Source of the DNA: Psococerastis gibbosa
Taxonomy: Eukaryota; Arthropoda; Insecta; Psocodea; Psocidae
Length of the DNA stretch: 64,000 nucleotides
Reading direction: 5' to 3'
NCBI GenBank assembly: GCA_963971405.1
Contig: OZ020492.1
Location: 5,580,001-5,644,000 of the forward strand
The translations under genes were made by a program, and so were the position numbers. The notes under the pieces are model-generated. The model saw only the letters and a list, made by a program, of their open reading frames with translations. It had not been told where the DNA came from and did no database searches. Every line of letters begins with the position of its first letter. Position 1 is the first letter of the stretch. Below are positions 10,772 to 23,164 of the stretch, in pieces.

Positions 10772-12835
10772 TAATAATAATAATAATAATAATAATTGTT
10801 TCTTTATTGCACTAGGCTCCCCCAGCGGAGTTAGGGCCTTCGGGCCCTTTCTTACACTCAACTAGAGGGCTAGTTAATTAATGTTACAGAGCTGTAAATG
10901 CAAAAATAGTTGCAATACACCAAAAATGATAACACTCATTCACACATGGAGAGCGAAACCACATCAGATATTGGCGAATCTAGTGTATTAGTCTAATTAG
11001 ATGCTCCCGATAGCGAACTTTGAAAATTGGAAGAGAGGGAGATTCTTTTATGTGGGTGGGGAGGGAGTTCCATAGGAGAACTGACGAGACGAGGAAGGAG
11101 GCATGAAAGGTTTGGGTTAAATGAGTAGGTATAACGAGAAGATCGTCCCTTCGAGTGTTGTAGTGACGGTTTGACAGAGGCTGAAAAAAGGACCGAAAGT
11201 ATGAAGGAGTAAAGCCATTGAGGATTTTATATATTAAAGTACCTTGATGCAGCTTCCTTCTACCTTCAAGTTTAAGCCAAGGAATACTAACATAAAATGG
11301 GGTGACCCTGTCTCTGTAGGGGGTTTTGCAACAAAACCGAATACAGCAGTTTTGTGCACGTTGCAGTCTTGCTTGCATGTCAACGGAAAGATTAGTAAGG
11401 AGGCTATCACAGTAGTCGAAATGTGGAAATACAAGTGAATGAACTAGCCGAATTTTGAGTCTTTTGGGTAGAAAATTTTTGAGTGAGCGTAGTGAATGCA
11501 GGCTAAAAAAGGCTTTTCTACAGATACTGGATACTTGTTCGTGCCACGAAAGGGTGGAGTCAAGCATCACTCCAAGGTTTTTAACAACGGGAGATAGGGA
11601 TATTTTTGTATTGCCCAACATCAGATCAGGATGATTTTCAATAATTGAGAATTTATTTAGCATTTTGTGTGTGCCGAAGACGATAGCTTGACATTTTGAG
11701 GGGTTTAACTTTAGGAGGTTGGCCTCACTCCACTCAAAGACTCGTGCTAGATCTTCGTTGAGTTTGTTGAATGCTGATACAGTTTCTGCAATGGTGAAAT
11801 GTAGGTAAGTCTGATAGTCATCAACATAACCATGATGTTTAGTGTGTCTAAAGCACTTTTTAATATCATTTACCGCACAGGAGAAGAGGAGAGGGGCAAG
11901 GACTCCCCCCTGTGGAACACCGTTCGATAAGGGAAGAAGATCAGATTTAGTAGATTTACACAAAACAGTTGCCACCGACAAGTCAGGTAAGATTTGATCC
12001 ATGCAACTGCGCTATGAGAGAGATGAAAAAAATGTTCAAGTTTCGATAGTAGTATATCGAAATTGACGCAATTGAAAGCGAGGCTGAAGTCTAGTAGCAC
12101 AACAAGGGTAAGTTGCTGATTATCCATGGCAAAACGTATGTCATCGACTATATGAAGAAGAGCTGTATTGGTGCTGTGGTACGGGCGGGAGCCCGACTGA
12201 TGGGTGTCAAAGAGTTCATTTTCAATGAAAAAGTTTGATAACTGATCATGAGCAATGTATTCTAAGCATTTCGAAAGTGCTGAAAGTATGCTAATTGGCC
12301 TGAAATCAGAACTCTGGGTAGGGTTTGATTTCTTGGGCAGCGGTCTGACATGAGCTGTCTTCCACTGAGAAGGAAAGACAGACTCAGTAAAAGATAAATT
12401 AATGATAGCAGTAAGCGGTTCCAACAGGGCTTCGCTGATTAGAGAGACCATTTGCATGGATATATTATCCGATCCAATGGCCTTGGATTTGATGCGTTTA
12501 ATGCTGCGGAGGACGTCATTACTGGACACGGTCTTGAAGATGAACCTGGGCCCCGCTAATGGTGGGTGAAGCGATATGTGGAGGTGGTCTCCTGAACGAT
12601 ACTAGGATTAGGTGATTGGGGGGCAACAAAAAAATTGTTAAGGGCATTTAAGTCGTAATCGCCGGAGAAGGAGGAAGGGACTTTGCCTATGCCAGATGCC
12701 TTGAGAATTTTCCATGTTTTCTTCGAATTGAGTGAAGAGGACAGACCGTAGTAGAAGCATAGCTTAGAATTACGTATTAACTGCTTGACCTTATTTTCAT
12801 TAATTAAATTACAGCCCCAAAATTTAGAAATCCCT
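10772..12835 (-). mobile_element. 5'-truncated LINE with RT domain and (ATT)n tail
   Basis: A minus-strand non-LTR retrotransposon with an (AAT)n run on the plus strand at 10772-10796, i.e. an ATT tail at its 3' end. The coding part begins in a linker (NSKKTWKILKASGIG), so the endonuclease half is missing. The size is about 2.06 kb. Such truncation is usual for target-primed reverse transcription. Confidence 0.85.
10980..12780 (-). pseudogene. LINE ORF2 fragment: reverse transcriptase, frameshifted
   Basis: Two minus-strand frames (11870-12529 and 10980-12002) read one after the other through an RT: PLPKKSNPTQSSDFRPIS, SGSRPYHSTNTALLH, LDFSLAFNCVNF, NGVPQGGVLAPLLFS, then the catalytic box YVDD, and LGVMLDSTLSWHEQ in the thumb. 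The YVDD box replaces the more common YADD/FADD of animal LINEs. The reading frame slips between the finger and palm parts near 11.96 kb. The C-terminal part resembles CR1/Jockey/I-group LINEs. The more 5' linker can be read to about 12780. It is not functional as it stands. Confidence 0.85.
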
Positions 12836-13416
12836 CATGATATTATGGTGTATGGAAGCCTTCTACACCTTTAGTATACACTATGCCTAAAACTGACAGA
12901 AAAAATAAAGACAAGTGTGGGTAGTGTATGCAGTGTAATACGAAATAATTCGTAATGGAAGAACATCCGGGTTCTAATGTTCTATTATTAAAATAATAGC
13001 GTTGATGATATCTTTCAACTCAAAATAACGTTCCAGCATGGAAAAGACTACATTTTTAACGTCCCAAATAATGCTTTTTTTTTACAATTCCCGTCTGCTA
13101 CCGTCTTTTTTTGCAGTTTTTCCCAGCTGGTCGATCACGTTTACACTTGCTTTAACATAAGTAGCCCTGCTTTATGAACTTGGGCGCTACTGACTTATGG
13201 CCTTCTTTACACCAAGACCTAGATTAATAGCTGGAACGATGTTAGCGACAATGTTGCTCACCGCCGCAATTACTTTTTCCACCTGAATATTCGATTCTGT
13301 CATGATCTTCTTTGGACATTTCCACAAGTTTTCAGCTGTGTGTGTGATACTTCCATTTCTTTCGTTGCGATGTTAACGCAATGATGACAACCAACTGAAA
13401 ATAATTTAAAATAATT
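12836..13416 (-). other. Possible decayed hAT transposase remnant
   Basis: Between the two LINEs, the minus strand near 13010-13050 reads SMLERYFELKDI, which resembles ILERFLELKDE in the hAT transposase at 4.45-6.39 kb. Other parts (for example CHHCVNIATKEM) are suggestive only, and stops are frequent. I rate this as weak. Confidence 0.25.
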
Positions 13417-13928
13417 ATGAAAACCATTGATGTGACAACCATTAACCTTACTCAAATTGCGAAAAACAACACGGACAATATAAACTTAATGCACTCTTAT
13501 GGGTTCAAGAATGTAGTTCATTCGCCTACAAGATTAAATTCATTGATTGATCATGTTTTTGTAAACTATGAGGTAACTGAACCAGTGGATGTATTTGATC
13601 CATTCATTAGCGACCAAACTGCACAGCTGATCGCGATCACGAATCAGCCTAGCCTAAATCAAGGTCGCTACCAATACTTTCGCAAGCCCACCTCTCAGCA
13701 ACTTTTCATCTCTCCATTGGAAAAATACAACTGGGAAGAACTATTGGCCGAAAATTCAGACTTAGAATGCCAGTGTGCAACTGTTTATAACACAATGATT
13801 CAGATATACAACCAATACGTTCCTCTTGTAAGGAGGAAGCAAGGTAGCAAGGGCAGGAAACTACAATGGGTGACAGAGGAAGTTAGAGCGTCCCGTAGGA
13901 CAATAACAAGCCTCCTCTCATCATACAC
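13417..13928 (+). pseudogene. LINE ORF2, endonuclease C-terminal part
   Basis: The frame contains VVHSPTRLNSLIDHVFVN, the typical end of the APE-type endonuclease with its SLIDHVF motif (final catalytic His). A linker follows (QWVTEEVRASRRTI) before the RT. The N-terminal catalytic half is absent. The frame is interrupted by the element at 13929-16117 and resumes at 16118. In a live element this domain nicks target DNA. Confidence 0.8.
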
Positions 13929-14029
13929 CAGGGCTGCCAAATGACTTCTGCCATATTCCTCGGAAATTGTTAAATAGTTCCTCAGAATACCCCGGAATTT
14001 TTTTTAAATGTTGGTCCCCTTTAGATGCA

Positions 14030-14152
14030 TATTCCACCAACGTCAATAGTGATGGTAAATGTAGTATTGACGTGGTAGCAGACATTTTTAGACTGTCTTA
14101 ATGTCTGCTACCACGTCAATACCACATTTACTATCACTATTGACGTTGATCG
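14030..14152. repeat. Perfect-stem foldback hairpin
   Basis: AACGTCAATAGTGAT ... GACGTGGTAGCAGACAT is followed after a short loop by its inverted copy, ending ATCACTATTGACGTT. The arms are about 55 bases and nearly perfect, so the RNA would fold tightly. Confidence 0.75.
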
Positions 14153-14615
14153 AATAGGCGCCTTATATATAATTTTTTTCATTTTTGAACACCAAGGATG
14201 TTACAAATTAAACTGGATATAAAGTTTGTTTTCATGTAGTATGCTAAGCATAGGCGGATTTTTATTATTTTTGAGAGTATCGACTGCTGTACGTCACCAT
14301 GCCTACTTCACCAGTTTTCATCTTTTAATCTTGCTAATTTTCAGAAGCTAGAGCAGTATAGTCTAAGGCTCCTAAGCTACACCCACGTATACCATAAGTA
14401 GGTACCTTTAATTGTGGCAAATTCAAAATTGGCAGTTGACAATTAAAAATACTTGGAGCGCTGAGAAAAGCATTATAGGGGGCTGCGTAAACTTCTGGAG
14501 ACTGGAGGGGGGGGGGGGCTAGGTTGTTTGGGTTGTCATTATCAGATCTAAGCTGTTCTCCGTGAATCCAAGCCATTAATGTTATGGTAAACCTGAATTA
14601 GTGAGGTTTTACACC

Positions 14616-14870
14616 TAGTCAGAATGGCGTAGAGGTAACGACTCGGACTATCATCCAGAAGGTGACTGGTTCGAGTCCCACCCGAATGCCAAAATTTTCT
14701 AGTGGTACAATTATTTATCTTCTGACTACCATGCTTCGGAGGGCATGTAAAGCCGGCGGTCCCGGCAGTCTTCCCTGACTGTCGATAGGTTAAACAGGAG
14801 GCTGTTGATACAACCTGAAAACTCCTGTACCACGGGTAGTACCACCCCGACACGAATTTACTTTTTTTTT
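14616..14870 (+). mobile_element. tRNA-derived SINE, copy 1
   Basis: The left part has RNA polymerase III promoter boxes: TGGCGTAGAGGT (A box, 14625-14636) and GGTTCGAGTCC (B box, 14668-14678). A tRNA-unrelated body follows and ends ACCACCCCGACACGAA plus a T/A-rich tail. The same 250-bp element occurs in reverse at 35383-35632, which fixes its limits. A likely short target duplication TTTTACAC flanks it. Confidence 0.85.
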
Positions 14871-15250
14871 ACACATTTTATCCCCTGGAGAAGGGGGCGC
14901 AGCAGTCTCCCCTGCAGAAAAACAATGATAAATGGGCCCAAATTAATGAGGTTTTTCGCATTTTATACCCTGGTGGATAGGTGGGCCCGGGGGTCTCCCC
15001 CGTAGAAAAAATTGATAAATAGGCCCAAATTAGTGAGGTTTTACGCATATTAAACCCTGGAGAAGGGGGGGCCGGGGGTTTCCCCCGGAGAAGGAAAATT
15101 GATGTATATAGGTCCAAATTAGTGAGGTTTTACGAATTTTGCAAGCAGTACAGTTGAGATTGTACCGACAAATAAACCTACCACTGAGGGGGCCCGGGGG
15201 TCTCCCCCGAAGAAAAAGCTTGAAAAAATAGGTCTGAAATAGGCCTATTG
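14862..15250. repeat. Minisatellite with units of about 86-90 bp
   Basis: At least three full tandem units and two partial ones share TTAGTGAGGTTTTACGCAT, CCCTGGAGAAGGGGG, GGGGGTCTCCCCCG and GATAAATAGGCCC. The unit contains its own GC-rich hairpin (CGGGGGTCTCCCCCG). An extra half unit near 14597-14615 precedes the SINE, so the SINE landed within the array. Confidence 0.85.
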
Positions 15251-16174
15251 GGATCTTAAGCATTTTGAGTAATATATTTTTGTGAAAATAAGTCAATGTG
15301 TTGATTTTTTCATGATGTCTTTCATGTAAAATAAGCATACCGGTACCAAGAATTAATTTCCCTTTCGTTATTGTGGATACTATGCCTTTCGCCTCCATAA
15401 CGTCTTTGTCACCAGAAATCCTGGGGGGGGGGGAATGCGGGCTTAGCCTCCCCCCAGGACCCCCCTATTTACGCCAATGTATGTATGTATAAACTTACAA
15501 ACCTTTCTTGAAATAGGTTTGCGATGGAAATAATGCAATAGGCTCCCATGATTTAATCATTTGATTTGACTTTTTTCTCACCCTCACACTTTTATAGGCT
15601 TATATGAAATTCTCGGCATCTTATTTCAGGTTCATCTAACTTTTATTCATTATACAAAGCTGAAGCTACTCAAGCTAGTAACTTTTTAAAAACACGCAGA
15701 AATCTAGAATAATTTTTAGTGCGCTAGCGGCGGGAAATACACGACAGCTAAGTCGTAATAAATAGCTGACAACTGTCATAACTGCCATATGATAACTATT
15801 GAGTTTCATTTGGCGCGAAAATTTTAGGCCAAAATATGGTGGACTTTCGATTGGTCCCCTGCTTCAGCATGCAAATCATATGGAGGTGTAGGGCTCGAGG
15901 TGGAAATAGTGTTTATATTTTTTGAATTTTGCGACAATTTTATGGAACCGCGAGAGAATCAATTGGTCATTCGACAAAAATCTAAAAAAATAAAATAAAA
16001 ACAAATTTCCCTAAAATCCCACAGAAAAACCTCAAAAATTGTTGACCCCGGAAATTTTTCGGAATAAAATTATTTCCCACGGAATTCCGAGGTAAACCAC
16101 GGAATGTGGCAGCCCTGTCATACACTGCCAAAGATGCGGACGCAGAAAGCAGACAGATAGTGAAAGATGCCCAA

Positions 16175-16537
16175 TGAGAAGAATTTAATTAAATAAGTTA
16201 TAATTAAGAAATCTAATTTAAAATAATATATTAAACTTTAAATAGAATACTGTTTGCAAAGAAAAACAAGTTAGTTAATAAAATATATTTTGTCTTGGCA
16301 GAAGGCAATTTTTCAATATGGCGAATTCTGGAAGAATGACTGAATGAGTTTTATAGCCATGCCAAAAAGACCACATGTATTTTAAATTTATATTATGCAT
16401 TTATGGTTCATGAGTAACAGTAGAAAATGAAGCAGAACGTGGTTCATATTATAATTAATTGTATAATAAATTGAGTCTATTCATTTTAGGTAAGATAATA
16501 ATACTATTTCCACATATATCTTCAATAATCCTTATCA
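16175..16537 (+). repeat. Left LTR of Copia element 1
   Basis: 363 bp, TGAGAAG...CTTATCA, near-identical to 20511-20873. The left LTR should hold promoter and polyadenylation signals. An AATAAA-type word is present (GTATAATAAATTG). Confidence 0.93.
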
Positions 16538-16552
16538 ATTGGTAGCAGAGTC

Positions 16553-19500
16553 ATGATGACGAGCAAAGATGATATTGCTGCAATAGAGAAACTGTGTGAT
16601 GTGTCCAACTATCAACTATGGAAATTTCAAGTTGACATTTGGCTGAAAAGTGCAGGTCTGTATGGATATGTGGATGGGACAATCCCTGTAGGGGACAAGA
16701 CACATAAGGACAGTGATGATGCCAAAGTTCAAAGGCTCATAGTATCTACAGTTTCTAAAACTAATTTAATGCATTTATTAAATTGTTCATCGGCCGTGGA
16801 AATGTATAAGAAGCTTACGAGACTTTATGATAGAGACTCGGACATGCAGAAGTGCAACTTGTTGACTACGTTTTACAACTTCAATATTGATGGAAGTAAA
16901 CCGATGGCGGAGAACGTAGCGGTGTTGGAAAACGCGGCGTTTCGACTGAAGGCAGTTGGGGAAACTATCTCTGATTCCATGATGATGTCCAAGGTTCTGG
17001 CTGTTTTACCGGATAGCTTCAAGCACTTCAAGGTGGCCTGGGAAAGCACGGAAAAGGAACGATGACGAACCTGGTAGCTCGACTATCGATGGAGGAAAAC
17101 CAGATAAGTACCAACAATACTAAGCCTAGTAATGTAGCATTTGCCTCGTTTAGGAAGGGCATAAAATGCTACAAATGTCTCAAGGTCGGTCATCTTAAAC
17201 GGGACTGTAGACAAAACAGTGCTGAATTTAGCAAAACCAATAATGGTAGTAAGAATAAGGGTAAGTTTCCACCCTGTAAAATTTGCGGCTTGACCAATCA
17301 CAGCGAAGATAGGGGTTTTAAGCGCGATAAAGCTAAATATGACAAAGTTTCGTTCTTTGCAAGCAGCTATGATAAGGCTGGTAAAAGTAGCAGCATATTT
17401 GTAATCGATTCTGGAACGACCCAGAGTTTAACTAACAATTTAAATCTTCTAAGTAATGTTGTATGTAATGATGAGGAGTTTTGTGCAGCTAATGGAGGTA
17501 GTATGAAAAGTACAGCTAAAGGTACTCTTGATAGTAAAGACTGTCTGTTGAAAGAAGTAAAATACATTCCAGAGCTCTGCACAAATTTACTCTCAGTTAA
17601 TCGTATCACGGAAAATAATGGTGAAGTATTTTTCACTAAAGAGAAAGTTATAGTTACGAAAAATGATAAGGTAGTGTTAGAAGGAGAAAAAGTTAATGGC
17701 CTGTATAAGATTAATATACCTAAAGTAAATAATAATGTAGCTATGTGTGTTACTGAGGTTCACAAAAGGATGGGTCATTTAAGTTACAAAAATATTGGTA
17801 ATCTTAAGAAAATTGCTGATGGGTTAGAAAACTTGGGACCGATTGATATTAAAAATATTCCTTTTTGTGATGTCTGTGCCAGATCAAAGCTCAAACGAAC
17901 CCCATTTAAGGGACATATGAGAAAGGCAAAAAGGCTGTTAGAAACAATACAAAGCGATCTCTGTGGTCCTATAGACCCACCTACGTATGATGGTAGGAAA
18001 TACTTTATTACTCTCACAGACGATTTCTCGCATTATTGTGAGGTTTATCTATTAAAAAATAAGAGCGAAGTGTCTGATGTTGTAAAAGCCTATATTTCTC
18101 GCGTTGAAGTTGAAAAGGAGGTAAAGGTAAAATTTTTTAAAACAGATGGTGGTTCGGAATATGCTCCTTTAGCTAGTTTCTTTGAGTCTAAGGGAATCAA
18201 AGTTGATAAAACTGCTCCCTATAGTCCTCAGCAGAATCCTAAATCTGAGAGGATGAATTACACTTTATGCTGTAAACTGCGTGCCTTGTTATTTGAGTCT
18301 CATTTTGAAAAAGATATGTGGGGAGAAGCCGTTCAAATGGCAACTTACCTCACTAATAGAAGCCCTACTGCTAATTATTCTAAAACTCCGATTGAGCTAT
18401 GGTCCGGTAGAAAGCCTAATGTTGCTGATATAAGGTTGTTTGGATCTATATGCTATGCAAAAACACTAACGTATTTGAAAAAGCTTGATGAGCGGTCTAA
18501 GAGGTATCTATTCTTGGGATACGCCAACAATGGTTACAGGTTGTGGGACGAGGAGAAACACAAAGTTATAGTGGCTCGTGATGTTGCATTTAGCAACATA
18601 ATACCTGAGCCTAGTAGTCATGAATTACCAAGTATTAACGATAATTATGTTGTCGATTTATTTAACGACACCAATTCTTGTTGTTCAGATGATGAGTCCG
18701 AATCTGAAACGGATGAAACTCAAGCTGTGACGGAGGTGGACCAGTCTCAGTGGTCAGCTGGATCAGAATTTGATACAAGCGAGAGTAATGATGATAATGA
18801 CATTAGTAGCGGCTACGATCTGAGACGTATCACACATCCACCAGCTAGATATGATGATTGCGTGATGGATTTGACTAATGCACTAGAAGGAAATGTTTCT
18901 AATTTTTTGTCTAGTGACAGTTCTGTTTACAATAATAATATTTCGCTTACCTATAAGGAAGCTGAAAGGAAAAGTGAATGGAAAACTGCAATAAACAGCG
19001 AAAAGGAGTCTTTGTCCAAAAATGACACTTGGGGATATGTAAACAGATCTGATGCTAAGGGCCATACGATATTGAACACTAGATGGTTGTTTAAAATTAA
19101 AGATGATGGAACGCACAAAGCCCGGTTGGTAGTGAGAGGTTTTCAGCAAAAACCTGGTATTGACTACAATGAAACTTATAGTCCGGTAGTAGATACTGAC
19201 TCGTTGCGAATTTTGATGGCTATTTCTGCATCTAAGAATTTAAAGATTGTAACTTTTGATGTGCGAACAGCATTTCTGGCAAGCCCTATCACCGATGAGG
19301 TCTTTATTGAAATTCCTGAAGGGTATAAGAAACGTGAGGGGCAAGTATGTAAATTACGCAAATGTCTTTATGGTCTCAAACAAGCTCCAATGAATTGGAA
19401 CAGTACTTTAACTTTGCGTTTAAAACAAATAGGGTTAGAGCCTACCAAAAGCGATCATTGCATATTTGTGAATGCCAATAAAACTGTTTATCTTAGCATT

Positions 19501-20450
19501 TTTGTAGATGATGGTTGTCTGGCATGTGAAAATGAAAAAGAAATGAATGACATATTGAAGTATTTAAGCAAAAATTTCGAAATTAAGTGTTTTGAAAATC
19601 CTAAAAGTTATGCTGGTTTTGAACTTGATATAAACAATGAATTTATAAGCTTAAAGCAAGAAAAGTTTTGCATTCAAATGTTGAACAGATTTAATATGGG
19701 CGATTGTAAAGTAACAGATACTCCCATGGAGAAATCTAAATTCGCCGAAGAAGTTGAGAATTTTGAAAATATAAAATTCCTATATAGGGAAGCTGTCGGA
19801 AGTTTGCTGTATATAAGTTCAAAAACTAGACCAGATATTAGTTTTGCCGTAAATACTGCTGCTAGAGCAGTTGAAAAACCGAGTTGGAAGGACGTTAAAA
19901 AGGTTAAACGAATCATGCAGTATTTGAAAGGTACATCTAGTCTTGGACTGGTTTTTAAACGAAATAATAATATTGATTTACTTAATGTGTACACTGATAG
20001 CGATTATGCAGGTGACCGCATGCGACTTGTCCTAGCACTAGTGGATTTGTTTGTTACTTAAGTGGAGGACCAATTGCTTGGCACTCCAGAAGGCAGCCTA
20101 TTGTCTCAAACTCGTCTACAGAAGCTGAGCTGATCTCAGCAGCTGACTCAGTGAAAAGACTTATTTTTATTAAGACTTTAAGTGAAGAGATGACTGCTAA
20201 TAAACTTAAGATTTTTCTGAATGTTGATAATACCAGCGCCATACATCTTATAAAGAATGGTAAATTCAATCGGCGCAGTAAACACATTGACGTTAGATAT
20301 TTTTTTATACATGAGAAATACAAAGACAATCTTTTTGAAATAAAGCACTGCCAAACGGACAGGCAAATAGCAGATATTTTGACTAAACCGTTGTTGACAG
20401 AAAAGTTTATAAAATTCAGAAATTTGCTTGTTTCAAAAGATGAGTACTAA
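16553..20450 (+). pseudogene. Copia element 1 gag-pol region
   Basis: Recognisable parts from left to right are a Copia-type gag N-terminus (YQLWKFQVDIWLKSAGLYGY), the knuckle CYKCLKVGHLKRDC, the aspartic protease box VIDSGTTQ, the integrase zinc site (HKRMGHLSYKN) with the DDE core after it, the RT catalytic box FVDDG with the upstream DVRTAFLASP, and Copia-type RNase H with ADILTKPLL near the end. Broken in about two places, otherwise well preserved. Confidence 0.92.
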
Positions 20451-20510
20451 GTTCATTTAAAAATATTTTTCATTGTAAGTGTAAATTAGGATTTCTTAAT
20501 TAAGGGGGTA

Positions 20511-20873
20511 TGAGAAGAATTTAATTAAATAAGTTATAATTAAGAAATCTAATTTAAAATAATATATTAAACTTTAAATAGAATACTGTTTGCAAAGAAA
20601 AACAAGTTAGTTAATAAAATATATTTTGTCTTGGCAGAAGGCAATTTTTCAATATGGCGAATTCTGGAAGAATGACTGAATGAGTTTTATAGCCATGCCA
20701 AAAAGACCACATGTATTTTAAATTTATATTATGCATTTATGGTTCATGAGTAACAGTAGAAAATGAAGCAGAACGTGGTTCATATTATAATTAATTGTAT
20801 AATAAATTGAGTCTATTCATTTTAGGTAAGATAATAATACTATTTCCACTTATATCTTCAATAATCCTTATCA
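20511..20873 (+). repeat. Right LTR of Copia element 1
   Basis: 363 bp, matching the left LTR with about one visible difference. It is followed by the CCCAA target duplication and the resumed LINE frame. Confidence 0.93.
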
Positions 20874-22734
20874 CCCAATTCCAACACCATGCTATTTTGA
20901 GGCGAGCTAAAATGACGGCATTTGAAAAAGCCTTATTATTATTATTATATGATAATCAGCAAAAATCGATTTGGTCTATGATAAAGACCTACAAATCAGG
21001 CCATAGCTCATGCCATAATAATAATCTAAACATTTTCTCTCAAAGGCTACGACGTACACTAGAAACTCCTGCCGAAATCACCAATGAGTTTTTAGAGGCT
21101 TTTACTACCCTTCCACAGCCTCCCCTAATAGCCATTGGGGGTGGGGATGGCAGCCATAATGGTACCAATATCTTGACATCTATTTTTCTGAAGCCGACCA
21201 CTTCACAGGAAATTTTGTCAATTATTAAATCTTTTAAAAAACAGTCGTCCAGTGGGCCTGACGACATACCCACGAAGGTCATTAAACACTGTGGTCCACG
21301 CTTCTGTGATAGCATATCGCGCTTATTTAACCTATTATTTTTGGAAGGTAAATTTCCTCAGTGTCTTAAGACAGCGAAAGTTGTGCCTGTCTTTAAGAAA
21401 GGCACTAAGTCAGAGCCTAAAAACTACCGACCCATCTCTTTGCTGCCATGTCTTTCAAAAATGTTTGAAGTTGCCCTGGCAACTCGGTTGGTTGAGTTCT
21501 GCACAAAGTACAATGTGCTAAGTGATAGGCAACACGGCTTTCGAAAAGGTTTCTCGACGGCAACAGCTCTTCTACAATATGTGGAGAACATTGTACAAGC
21601 TTTTGAAAAAAATGAATATTTTTTGGGGGTATTCCTTGACCCCACAAAAGCTTTTGACTGCGTTGACCCCGAGATCCTTTTATCTAAAATAGAAAAATTA
21701 GGCATAAGGGGACCAGCACTGAGCTGGATGAGGTCATACCTTGTCGGTAGATCTCATTATATTTTAGTCTCAGACTGCCACCCCCAAATAAAACCTGTGT
21801 CAAGAGGGGTACCCCAGGGCAGCGTTTTAGGCCCTATACTTTTTGTGGCCTACATAAACAACCTGCATAAAGTACCATCAAAGGGGGTAACTACTCTCTA
21901 TGCGGATGACACTACAATGGGTTTCAGTGGCCAAGACATAAAAACTATTGAAATAGATGCTTATGTAGATTTGTGCCAAGTGCACCAATGGCTGTCCGAA
22001 AATCGACTGGTGTGTATCCCCTCAAGTCGGTGGCAGTAGTTTTTAAGTCACGAGGAAAACCGGATGTCATCCCAAACGTTTTGATGGGTGAATCTAACAT
22101 ACCTCTTGCTGGTGAAACCAACTTTCTGGGCATCAAAGTTGAAGCTGAGCTCACATGGGCTTCTCATGTAGAGACCGCCTGTCACAAACTTAGTACGAAT
22201 ATCTTCGCATTAAGGCAGTTTGCACAAATCTGCAATGACAGGCACGTTCTCATGATGATCTACCACGGTACTGTTCGACCAATAATATCCTATGGTCTAC
22301 TCGCCTGGGGAGGTACGACCAAATCAAATACGGATAAAATATTGGTCATGCAGAAGCGTGCTGTTAGAATTATAGCCGGACTTAAATGGAGGGAGTCATG
22401 TAGGCAAGCCTTTAATGGCCTCGAAATTCGTACTGCTCCCTCCATGTATATAGAAGCGGCCACAATGCACTGCCTCGCACAAGCCGACTTTACAAGAGTG
22501 GGAGAAATACCGGGCCGTGAAACCCAGCGGGCCGACATCGATTTCCATATTCCCCGAACCCGAAGACATGGCACCGACAACTTTATTCTAATAAAGGGAA
22601 GGTTGCTGTTTAAGCAGTTACCGGACCACATTAAGAGACTGCGTTCGGAGGCTAGGGAGTTCAGGCGAATATTACACACTTACCTGGTGGAGGGTGTGTT
22701 CTATTCGCTTGATGAGTTTCTGGGGAATGCGTAA
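20874..22734 (+). pseudogene. LINE ORF2, reverse transcriptase part
   Basis: The frame resumes after the Copia insertion with ILRRAKMTAFEKAL. RT motifs follow in order: SSGPDDIPTKVIK, FKKGTKSEPKNYRPIS, QHGFRKGFSTATALLQ, LDPTKAFDCVDP, RGVPQGSVLGPILF and the catalytic YADDTT. A one-base slip near 22.01 kb moves the frame (second frame 21973-22734), after which LAGETNFLGIKVEAELTW and the C-terminal end YSLDEFLGNA follow. The sequence resembles CR1/Jockey-type LINEs. In a live element it copies RNA at a nicked target. This copy is dead. Confidence 0.9.
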
Positions 22735-22898
22735 ATAATTTTGGCCGATTTGTTTCTTACAATGAACTAATTTTAAATTTTATATTTTATTGTTGTTAGT
22801 TAAATGTTAGATTTTAAGTGTTTTTAGTTTAGTTAAAATTGTATTGTACTGCATTGTACGGTGTGTTTTCAATATAATTATTCATTCATTCATTCATT
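22735..22898 (+). repeat. LINE 3' UTR with (ATTC)n tail
   Basis: T-rich 3' UTR ending in about five ATTC repeats at 22880-22898. Simple-repeat tails of this kind are typical of CR1/L2-like LINEs and mark the 3' boundary. Confidence 0.8.
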
Positions 22899-23164
22899 TC
22901 TGAAACGTTGGTTTCTGTGTGCACTAAGAATACAGCAATTTGCAGCCAAAATATATGATTCAACACATTAGGTATAGACCTACATAATAGGTATTTCTGT
23001 TAATTTATTATAAATCGTTATTTAATCGCCTATTGAAGACATACATTAAAATAAAGTGTAGGCCTATACGTTTTAGACCTATTATACGTATATTTTGAAG
23101 CATAACCTACATAAAAATATAATAATTTTTAAAAAGTTTATTATTCAGAGCTTACAGATCAGCA
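22899..23164. other. Intergenic DNA, nothing recognised
   Basis: AT-rich, rich in TAGGCCTA/TAGACCTA words. No coding or repeat structure supported. Confidence 0.4.

Larger units (their letters stand above)
13929..16117. mobile_element. Non-autonomous hAT-like element inside the LINE
   Basis: The 2,189-bp insert has inverted ends CAGGGCTGCCA/TGGCAGCCCTG and is flanked by identical 8-bp duplications TCATACAC (13921-13928 and 16118-16125). No transposase is present. It carries a foldback near 14030-14150, a SINE, a minisatellite of about 88 bp, and GGAAT-containing words near both ends. Confidence 0.88.
16175..20873 (+). mobile_element. Copia LTR retrotransposon, very young
   Basis: A complete LTR-bounded element of 4,699 bp inserted in the LINE, with identical 5-bp target duplications CCCAA (16170-16174, 20874-20878). 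The LTRs (363 bp each) begin TG and end CA, and I see about one difference between them. A primer site of the tRNA-iMet type (TTGGTAGCAGAG) follows the left LTR, and a purine tract (AAGGGGG) precedes the right one. Parts are in Copia order: gag with a zinc knuckle, protease, integrase, RT, RNase H. It is almost whole, with about two breaks in the coding region. It is treated as a recent fossil. Confidence 0.95.
13417..22898 (+). mobile_element. LINE split by two later insertions
   Basis: The LINE body is 13417-13928, 16118-16174 and 20874-22898. Leaving out the two inserted elements and one copy of each target duplication, the frame reads across both joins (SSYTAKDADAES and VKDAQFQHHAILRR), which proves the order of events. 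It is 5'-truncated inside the endonuclease domain and ends in an (ATTC)n tail at 22880-22898. Stratigraphy: LINE first, then the hAT-like element and the Copia element, whose order relative to each other is not fixed by the sequence. Confidence 0.9.

Noticed and set aside
14619-14692. Possible tRNA gene with good A and B boxes
   Set aside because: The acceptor stem does not pair, and the same sequence recurs as the head of a 250-bp SINE with target duplications, so it is a SINE promoter and not a tRNA gene.
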